Part shown: in pieces, positions 36,038-43,268 of the stretch | Position numbering within the stretch: position 1 is the stretch's first letter | Layout of the letters: the number at the start of each line of letters is the position of its first letter | Position numbers and translations under genes: made by a program | The notes under the pieces: generated by a model | Seen by the model: the letters and a program-made list of their open reading frames with translations, nothing else | The model's database searches: none | What the model was told of the DNA's origin: nothing | DNA from: an uncultured Ignavibacteria bacterium | GTDB taxonomy: Bacteria > Bacteroidota > Ignavibacteria > SZUA-365 | Assembly: GCA_913061095.1 (NCBI GenBank) | Contig: CAJXVM010000004.1 | Span: forward strand, 191,556-252,517 | Length of the DNA stretch: 60,962 nt | Reading direction: 5' to 3'

Positions 36038-36083
36038 AATAAAAGGAATGGAGAAGGTGCGGACAATCGGTATCACTACGTAT
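36038..36083 (-). promoter_or_regulatory. promoter and activator-like site of SBBP gene 1
   Basis: Minus strand: ATAC (36083-36080), six bases, ATACCG (36073-36068), one base, TTGTCC as -35 (36066-36061), 17 bases, TTTATT as -10 (36043-36038). The layout matches those at 46401-46446 and 46918-46963 base for base. Expected start near 36031, giving a leader of about 124 bases. Confidence 0.7.
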
Positions 36084-36131
36084 TTTCGTACGCAGGAATA
36101 CAGATGGTCAGTATGCGCAGGGATCCCGTGG

Positions 36132-39100
36132 TCAGTCGGCAGACGCCGCTCCCCTGGTGATTACCTGTGCCGCTGCCGCTTCTTTGAACGGCAGTCGTAT
36201 ATGCAGTTGTGTACCTTCGTTGCGGGCGGAGGTCACGGTCATGGTGCCACCGAGGATGGCGGCGCGTTCCTGCATGCCGCGCAGGCCCATGCCGTCGCCA
36301 TTGCCGCCGTTTTTTCCCGATATGTCTGGTATTCCTTTGCCATTGTCTCGGATCGTGATCGCGAGTTCGCCGTCCGCAAGGCGGGCACGCACCTCGGCAT
36401 ACTCCGCGCCGGCATGACGGATGACATTGCTGATGCCCTCCTGCACGATGCGATAGATCAGGATTTCCGCTTTCTTATCGAGCAGGCCGTCAATCGGATC
36501 AATGTCCGTCTCGATGCCCCGGGGCAGGGAGTGCTGCGCTTTCTGCACTACGGAGCGCAGTGTGGCAGCCAGACCGAGGCGGTCGAGTTCCGTCGGACGC
36601 AGGTCATGGGAAATCTCGCGCACGGTGTTCATCGCCGCGCCGGTCATGCTGATGACTTCGTCGAGCTGGCGATGCAGTTCTTTCCCATCGCCGGATTTCT
36701 GCGCCGCGAGCATCGCGCGGTTCTTGATGACCACGAGCTCCTGTCCGAGGCTGTCGTGCAGGTCGCCGGCGATGCGCTGGCGTTCCTGTTCCTGCGTCTC
36801 GATCAGGCGGCGGGTGACCGCGCGCTGCATGTCTTTCTCACGGCGCGCATGCGCGGCGGCGAGTCGGTGCTGTTCGGATTTTGCGGCGGCGGCCTTGTAT
36901 TCCGCGGCATCGGCGCGGAGGGCGGCCTCGCGGCGGCGTCCCTGGATGCGGCGGTACACGAGCCAGGCGATAATGAGCGATAGCAAGAGGGCTGCGGCGA
37001 GTCCCGTGATCAACGCCTGGTGGCGGCCGAGCGTGGCCTGCTTGAGGGCGCTGCGCTGTTTCCACAGCGCGGCCTCGCTGCTGTCTTTCGCACTGCTGAG
37101 CCGTTGCATATGCAGTGCACTTTCTTTCTGGACAAGTTCAAGCTGCTGGATTTCGTTTTCGCGCTCGAGCAGGAGCAGATCCTGTCTTCGCCGCTCATCG
37201 AGCAATGCGCGGCGCTGCAATTCATCCTTCTGCTGCCGGAGCCGGAGCCGGTCGATGGATTTCTGCTTCTTCAGCAGTTCGATTTCCCGTTCGCGCTGGG
37301 CGGTTTCGTAGCGGACGTTGAGTTCCTGCAGGGCATTGACATGCTTTGCACTCTGCAATGAGTCACGCAATGCAGCATATCGCTGATGGTATGCAAAAGC
37401 GCGTTTGTAGTCTCCCCGCCGCTCAAGGTCGATTGCTGCGTCGCGGCAGAAATCCCGCAATCCTTCCGGATCATCGACCGTATTGTACAGGTGCAGCGCC
37501 AGTGCGAGAGTGTCGTATGCGCCCGATCGCCCGAGCTGAAGGAGTGCCCGGCCGATCGTGCCGGTCAGTCGTGTGATGGTCTCCCGGTGGTCGTGCCGGT
37601 GGTTGTGCTTCTGCCGATACGCGAGTGCAGCGCGCAAGTGCTGCAGCGCCTTTTGCGGTTGATGCAGCTTTGTCAGCAGGAAACCCATATTATGGTGACA
37701 TCGTGCGATATCCGTTTTCAGGCCGCATTGTTCAGCTCGTGCCAGGAGATCTGAATACTGATCCAGTGCGGTCTGCAGATCCTCGATTGACCCGGTTCCG
37801 GAACCACGATCGAGATGCAGGCTGGCTGGGCCGTGCAGAAATTCAATACACATCATTTCCGTGCCGATTTTCTCGATGATGTGTATCGCTCTGTTGTAAT
37901 AGTTCAGCGCCACGTCCCAGTTCTCCAGTTTCCTGTTCACCCTGCCAAGGTGCCAATACAAAATGGCGTGGTTATGGGTCACTTTTTCACGCGGCAGAAG
38001 CTTTTCGGCCTCGAGGAATGACTCGCGGGCATGTTCGTAACGATGATGATTGAATTCAAACTGTCCGTAGTTCAGCAGCCCGCAACGGTGGAAGTAATGT
38101 GACCCCATTTTTTTTGCCAGTTCGAACGATCGATGATAGGCTTGGCGGGCCTCATCGTATCTCTCCTGTGCGCGATAATTCGTGGCCAGTGCCATCCAGT
38201 TGAGAATCAAATGCGTCGTATCGCGCAGTTTTTTGTATCGCGCAATTCCATTGTGGAAATATGGTTCCCCCGCCTTCGGGTTCCCGCGGTTGCTTACCGA
38301 GACACCGAGAAGCACAAGAAAGGATGCGGCTGTAACCTGATCGTTGATCGTTTCGGCAATGTGCATGCATTCCTGCCCGATCTTGAATGATGTTGCGTAG
38401 AGGTTTCTCCGACTGTGGTTGACTGCCAGATCGCTCATCGCCCTCAGTTGCCGGGCGGAGTCACCGGCATCCGCTGCGAGGTCACGGGCCTTCGAGAAAT
38501 ACTCACATGCCTTCTCCCGATTGCCATTCCATCCTGTTAATTCGCCGAAGTAAACATGAAGAATACTGCGGCTGCGTTTACCGCCGCAGCTGTCGGACAG
38601 CGCCCATGCCTTCGCGAAGAGGTCTTTGACCTCAAGGGCCGTTCCATCGATTGGTCCAGTCAGCCGGACCATCCACAGAGAATTCGCCAAGCGGGAGAGC
38701 GCTTCAATGCGCTCGTCACATGTGCCCGCCGCATTGAATTCCTTTACGGCCTCGTGAAAATGTTGTACGGCCGGTTGCCATCGCTGCTGCCGCTGCATGA
38801 GATAGCCGAGATGATACCGCACGTGTCCCAGCATTCGACTGTCGGCCGCCTTACCCGCCAGTTCCAGTGCGTGCACGAGATACTCATGACTTGCATTATA
38901 ATGAGCAATACGCACTTCAAGAACGGACAGACCGCAGAGCGCCTTTACCTGCCCTGCGGCATCTTTCGCGCGTTTTGCGAAATGCAGCGCCTTTTCGAGA
39001 TGCATGCGCACACGCGTGCCGCCTTCTCGAGGAAGTAACGCCTCCGCTATGGCATTGTGAATCTCTGCGAGAAGACGGGGCGAGGTGCGAGAAGTACTTC

Positions 39101-39326
39101 TATCCAGCGCCTCGAACGCCGCGGCAGCCGCACCCGGAACATTATTCGGGAGGAGTACCGCGAAATTACGGAGAAGCTGTCTGATACGTGCCGTGTCCGT
39201 TTGCACCGGGGATGTCATGACGGCACCGTCCGTGCCCGAATTTGCTGCCTCAGGAAGCGATGTGACCGGCAGCAGGAGAACGCAGAGGATTGCGCTCAAA
39301 CGGATATGTCCTTTGCATCTGATCAT
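36132..39326 (-). CDS. TPR sensor histidine kinase, NarX/DegS type (copy 1)
   Basis: 1064 residues from the ATG at 39326, preceded by GGAGG at 8 bases; a further upstream ATG at 39416 would overlap the neighbouring kinase gene. A signal-like first helix leads into about 600 periplasmic residues of TPR-type helical pairs (for example HVRYHLGYLMQRQQRWQPAVQHFHEAV), a long charged coiled coil (about 680-770), one membrane helix (772-794), a HisKA_3 dimerisation domain with His857 (AGDLHDSLGQ) and a HATPase_c domain (NVIRHAG, DNGKGIPD, GMGLRGMQER). Kinases of this class phosphorylate NarL/LuxR regulators. It follows the second kinase by 43 bases in one operon. The ligand may be a protein or peptide bound by the TPRs. 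Confidence 0.9.
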   Translation of the reverse strand: MIRCKGHIRLSAILCVLLLPVTSLPEAANSGTDGAVMTSPVQTDTARIRQLLRNFAVLLPNNVPGAAAAAFEALDRSTSRTSPRLLAEIHNAIAEALLPREGGTRVRMHLEKALHFAKRAKDAAGQVKALCGLSVLEVRIAHYNASHEYLVHALELAGKAADSRMLGHVRYHLGYLMQRQQRWQPAVQHFHEAVKEFNAAGTCDERIEALSRLANSLWMVRLTGPIDGTALEVKDLFAKAWALSDSCGGKRSRSILHVYFGELTGWNGNREKACEYFSKARDLAADAGDSARQLRAMSDLAVNHSRRNLYATSFKIGQECMHIAETINDQVTAASFLVLLGVSVSNRGNPKAGEPYFHNGIARYKKLRDTTHLILNWMALATNYRAQERYDEARQAYHRSFELAKKMGSHYFHRCGLLNYGQFEFNHHRYEHARESFLEAEKLLPREKVTHNHAILYWHLGRVNRKLENWDVALNYYNRAIHIIEKIGTEMMCIEFLHGPASLHLDRGSGTGSIEDLQTALDQYSDLLARAEQCGLKTDIARCHHNMGFLLTKLHQPQKALQHLRAALAYRQKHNHRHDHRETITRLTGTIGRALLQLGRSGAYDTLALALHLYNTVDDPEGLRDFCRDAAIDLERRGDYKRAFAYHQRYAALRDSLQSAKHVNALQELNVRYETAQREREIELLKKQKSIDRLRLRQQKDELQRRALLDERRRQDLLLLERENEIQQLELVQKESALHMQRLSSAKDSSEAALWKQRSALKQATLGRHQALITGLAAALLLSLIIAWLVYRRIQGRRREAALRADAAEYKAAAAKSEQHRLAAAHARREKDMQRAVTRRLIETQEQERQRIAGDLHDSLGQELVVIKNRAMLAAQKSGDGKELHRQLDEVISMTGAAMNTVREISHDLRPTELDRLGLAATLRSVVQKAQHSLPRGIETDIDPIDGLLDKKAEILIYRIVQEGISNVIRHAGAEYAEVRARLADGELAITIRDNGKGIPDISGKNGGNGDGMGLRGMQERAAILGGTMTVTSARNEGTQLHIRLPFKEAAAAQVITRGAASAD

Positions 39327-39369
39327 GGTATAATCCTCCATTCCATAGTAGGACTCGGCGCTCGCCATG

Positions 39370-42300
39370 TCATTCTTCATCCTGTTGCAGAGAGAATCGA
39401 TCCTCCGACGGTACATGATCTTTCGTGACCGCAGGAACGTCGGTCAGCGGCAGTCGTATATGCAGTTGTGTACCTTCGTTGCGGGCGGAGGTCACGGTCA
39501 TGGTGCCGCCGAGCATGGAGGCGCGCTCCTGCATGCCGCGCAGTCCCATGCCGTCGCCCTTCCCGCCGTTGTTTCCCCACGCGGATGAAAATCCCTTCCC
39601 GTCATCAATGATCGTGATCGCAAGTTCTTCGTCTGCGGTGCGTACGCGTATTTCCGCGTGCGTCGCTTCCGCGTGACGGATCACATTGCTGATGCCCTCC
39701 TGCATGATGCGGTAGATGATTATCTCGGCTTCCGCGTCGAATAATCCGTCTATCGGATCGATGTTGGCGTCGATGCCGCGGGGCAGGGAGCCCTCTGCCT
39801 TCTGTGCAACGGTGCGCAGGGTGGCGGTCAATCCGAGCCGGTCGAGTTCGGTCGGCCGCAGATCGTGTGAGATTTCGCGCACGGTGTCCATTGCCGCGCC
39901 GGTCATGCTGATGACTTCGTCGAGCTGTCGTTTCAGTTCCTGCGCGTCTCCGGATTTCTGAGCGGCAAGCATGGCGCGATTCTTGATGACCACGAGTTCC
40001 TGGCCGAGGCTGTCATGCAGATCGCCGGCGATGCGCTGCCGTTCCTGCTCCTGCGTCTCGATCAGGCGCCGGGTGACCGTGCGCTGCAGTTCTTTTTCAC
40101 GGCGTTCTTGTGCGGCGGCGAGACGGTGACGTTCGGATTCAGCGGCGGCTGCCTTGTATTCCGCGGCGTCGGCACGCAGGGCAGACTCGCGGCGGCGTCC
40201 CTGAATGCGGCGGTAGACGAGCCAGGCGATCACGAGCAGCAGCAGAAGGGTGGCGGAGAGTCCGGCGATCAGCAGCTGCTGGCGGCCGAGCGTGGCCTGT
40301 TTCAGTGCACTGCGCTGTTTCCAGAGCGATACGTCACTGCTGTCTTTTGCACTTCTGAGCTGCTGCATATGCAGTGCGCTCTCTTTTTGCGCGAGTTCCA
40401 GCTCCTGGATCTGGTTTTCGCGTTCAAGGAGAACGATGTCCTGCCTATTTCTTTCGGCCTCGAGCTGACGCCGCAGGAGCTCATCTGCCTGATGTTTCAG
40501 TTCAAGATTCTGAAGAGCTCTTTCCTGCTCAAGGGCAGAGACACGGTGCTGACTGCGCTCCGTTTCATACCGGATCATCAACTCGTTGAGATGGCGTTCA
40601 TTCTTTTCACTCCCCACGCTATCGATATGTTCACTGTACCGAAGATGCGCTTCATACGCGCGTGATGAATCCTCCAATGCTGCATATACCGTATGCAGCC
40701 TCGATAGGACACAAGTGATGACTTCACTGTCACCCAGTTGCTGAGCGAGTTGGAGTGCTGCTTGAAAATAACCGAGAGCAGTTTCAGGTCTGCCGGTCCT
40801 CTGATAGCACCACCCGAGATTACAGAGTGATTTTGCTTTCTGCGGCAGTTCTCCTCGTTTGTCTGTAAGACGGAGCGCTCGTTGCAGATAGTGTAAGGCC
40901 TCCGTGAATTTTGACTGCGCTAAATATATGCCACCGATGTGACTGCATGTCGACGCATCGATTGCAGCAAATCCATGCGTCTCAGCCAGCTGTAGGGCGG
41001 AGTCAAGGTGTGCCAGCGCCTCAGGGTATGTATTTTGTTTGCCGAGCACAAGGCCGATATTGGAATGGCATACCGCTATTCCCTTTGAATTCTGGAGTCC
41101 GCGATGGATAGCAAGCGCCCTTTGGAAATGATCCAGCGCTTTGGAAAACGAACCGTTCCTTGTATAGATGACCCCGATATTTACCAGGCAATTCGCGATC
41201 TGGTATTTAATTCCAAGTTGTTCATAGATGCGCCTCGCTTCCCGGTAATATCTCAGAGCGTTTGCCTCTTCTCCCGATTCAACGGCTACGTTTCCAAGTC
41301 CGAATAGTGAACGGGCGACCTGTTTTCTGTCATCCGTATCCTTGGCAAGTTTCAGGCTGCGTTGCAAAGTCATTTTTGCGTCGGCGTACGCTCCACGTCT
41401 TCTGTGGATTGTGGATATGTTACCCAGCTGAGTCGCAACTCCGCGATGATCCCCAAGTTGTTCATAAGCCTGGAGCGCCTGCCGATATTTTTCGAGTGCC
41501 GCTCTGTATTGCCCCTGTACATGAAGGATGTTTGCAACGTTGCCAAGTGCAACCGCTACGCCTTTCGTGTCATTGAGCTGCTTCGAAAGATCCATACTGA
41601 TACGATAGTGCTTCAGCGCTTTCGCATTGTTGCCTCTGCGGAAGTACACAATCCCAATATCGAGATAGCAGCGAGCGATTCCTTTTTGATCTCGAAGCTT
41701 TTCAAACAGCGATAAACTTTTACGATAATGGTCCAGCGCTTCATTGTAAAAGCCTTGAATGCGAAGGATAATGCCAATATGACGGTGCATCTCGGCGATG
41801 CCGAATGTATTTATTATTTCATCATGCACATCCAATGCTTTTTGAAAACAAAGCAACGCGCTCGAATATTTCCCCAGATCACGATACATAATGCCCATGC
41901 GCGATAGCACACGAGCGAGAATACGAGCCTTTCCCTTTCTTTCCACGTACGGCAGGAGTTGGTTATAATATTTCAGCGCACGATTATGATTCTCTTGTTG
42001 ATAATTGATATCCCCGATTCCCAGGAGGGATTGAGCAATAAGGGCGGAGTCACGAATTGCCTCAGCCAAATGCAAACTTTTTGTGTAGTATTCCAGCGCC
42101 TTTGCCTGACGCTTCAGTTTTGCATAGGTATATCCAATGTGAGTATGAACCTTAGCGAGGAGGGGGCGATTGTTCGATCGCTCACAGATATCCGCACATT
42201 TATGGAAATATTGTAATGCAGCTGACAATGAGTCGATCCACAGCGCACACCAGCCCATCATGGCGTAGGTCTTCGCTCGTGCATTTGGAAGCACGGAATA

Positions 42301-43065
42301 CGTCGATGCGATTGAACTCAGACATCCTTCGTGCAGCGGATTACGCTTCAGTTCCTCCAATAATGTCGCAGCATTCCTGTACTGTTGAAGGGCGATATGG
42401 TAGTTGTGCTGTTTCGCATTGATGCCCGCGATACGGATCCAGATGTCTGCGGCAGATCGTCTCCTGTTGAGGGATGTGAGTAATGCCTGGCTTTTATGAA
42501 ACGATACAAGCGCCTTATCGTCATCTCCCTGGGTATTGTATACCTTTCCGATGGTCGCTAATACAACCGCTTCTCCTTCCCTGTTCTCTGCTGCTCGCAT
42601 CATCGGTAGGCTATTGTGAAGAAATTCTAGAGCCTTTCCGTACCTCTGTAAATAATAGTACATGGTTCCAACTCTGTACAAGGATGCAGCTGCCTCAGAA
42701 AAGAGTCCTAGACTGTCGTACATGCGGTGGCTGTGTAAGAAGTACTCCAAGGCCTGCTTTGTGTTGCCGGATTTGGCACTTAGCAAACCGAGAAGATAGG
42801 ACGCCTGGGCAACATCGTGGGAATGATGATATTTCCGAGCGAGCAGGTGCGCCTTCCGGGCATGAAATCGAGCTGTGTCATCGGCATCACAGAAGTATGC
42901 CTGTACCTTGTTCAGATGCCATGCTATCTTTGTGCGGATTTCATTCGAGGACGACTGCGCTGTTCTTCCTGTGTCGGAAGGTATACGCCCCTGTGCCATG
43001 AGTTCCCAGGCAGCGAACCACAGTATCAAAATTGTAAAGCAAAGAATGAAGCTTTTCGAGCACAT
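39370..43065 (-). CDS. TPR sensor histidine kinase, NarX/DegS type (copy 2)
   Basis: 1231 residues from the ATG at 43065 (AGAGG 5 bases upstream; 43104 is an alternative without a site). Signal-like helix 1-25, then about 780 residues with some 18-20 TPR units (ALKYYNQLLPYVERKG, ALDHYRKSLSLFEKL and many more), a coiled coil, a membrane helix (about 932-954), HisKA_3 with His1017 (AGDLHDSLGQ) and HATPase_c (NVIRHAE, DDGKGFSS, GMGLRGMQER). From the membrane helix on it is nearly identical to the next kinase, while the TPR regions differ in length and sequence. Its AT-rich TPR coding region contrasts with the GC-rich kinase part. A strong promoter lies 43 bases upstream. Probable partners are the two regulators at 46.5-47.7 kb. 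Confidence 0.9.
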   Translation of the reverse strand: MCSKSFILCFTILILWFAAWELMAQGRIPSDTGRTAQSSSNEIRTKIAWHLNKVQAYFCDADDTARFHARKAHLLARKYHHSHDVAQASYLLGLLSAKSGNTKQALEYFLHSHRMYDSLGLFSEAAASLYRVGTMYYYLQRYGKALEFLHNSLPMMRAAENREGEAVVLATIGKVYNTQGDDDKALVSFHKSQALLTSLNRRRSAADIWIRIAGINAKQHNYHIALQQYRNAATLLEELKRNPLHEGCLSSIASTYSVLPNARAKTYAMMGWCALWIDSLSAALQYFHKCADICERSNNRPLLAKVHTHIGYTYAKLKRQAKALEYYTKSLHLAEAIRDSALIAQSLLGIGDINYQQENHNRALKYYNQLLPYVERKGKARILARVLSRMGIMYRDLGKYSSALLCFQKALDVHDEIINTFGIAEMHRHIGIILRIQGFYNEALDHYRKSLSLFEKLRDQKGIARCYLDIGIVYFRRGNNAKALKHYRISMDLSKQLNDTKGVAVALGNVANILHVQGQYRAALEKYRQALQAYEQLGDHRGVATQLGNISTIHRRRGAYADAKMTLQRSLKLAKDTDDRKQVARSLFGLGNVAVESGEEANALRYYREARRIYEQLGIKYQIANCLVNIGVIYTRNGSFSKALDHFQRALAIHRGLQNSKGIAVCHSNIGLVLGKQNTYPEALAHLDSALQLAETHGFAAIDASTCSHIGGIYLAQSKFTEALHYLQRALRLTDKRGELPQKAKSLCNLGWCYQRTGRPETALGYFQAALQLAQQLGDSEVITCVLSRLHTVYAALEDSSRAYEAHLRYSEHIDSVGSEKNERHLNELMIRYETERSQHRVSALEQERALQNLELKHQADELLRRQLEAERNRQDIVLLERENQIQELELAQKESALHMQQLRSAKDSSDVSLWKQRSALKQATLGRQQLLIAGLSATLLLLLVIAWLVYRRIQGRRRESALRADAAEYKAAAAESERHRLAAAQERREKELQRTVTRRLIETQEQERQRIAGDLHDSLGQELVVIKNRAMLAAQKSGDAQELKRQLDEVISMTGAAMDTVREISHDLRPTELDRLGLTATLRTVAQKAEGSLPRGIDANIDPIDGLFDAEAEIIIYRIMQEGISNVIRHAEATHAEIRVRTADEELAITIIDDGKGFSSAWGNNGGKGDGMGLRGMQERASMLGGTMTVTSARNEGTQLHIRLPLTDVPAVTKDHVPSEDRFSLQQDEE

Positions 43066-43107
43066 CTTGCCTCTCTCAACGTACAATATTTGGAGGAATA
43101 ACACATA

Positions 43108-43136
43108 ATAATACAGTATTATCCGATCAATGTCAA
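43108..43136 (-). promoter_or_regulatory. strong sigma-70-like promoter of the kinase pair
   Basis: Minus strand: TTGACA (43136-43131), 17 bases, TATTAT (43113-43108). This is the closest match to the canonical promoter in the window. Start near 43101, leader about 36 bases. It lacks the ATAC-N6-AYACCG element. Confidence 0.75.
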
Positions 43137-43164
43137 TAATTGATATTCACGGGATGAGAGATAT

Positions 43165-43202
43165 CGAATCACGGGAGCAATGTACATCGCTCCCGTGATT
43201 CG
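43165..43202 (-). terminator. 38-base near-perfect inverted repeat after SBBP gene 2
   Basis: CGAATCACGGGAGC (43165-43178) pairs with GCTCCCGTGATTCG (43189-43202); even the loop contains ATGTACAT. No T-tract follows on either strand, so it could be a Rho-linked or processing stem, or an end of a lost element. Confidence 0.5.
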
Positions 43203-43268
43203 CACTTCCATGCTAACATAGTGTCAGGATTCCGGTGCGTTGAATGACATCATTCCTCGGGTCTTGAT

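Noticed and set aside
36048-36983. 311-codon plus-strand frame opposite the first kinase
   Set aside because: Lies antisense to the HATPase and HisKA_3 domains and has no domain of its own.
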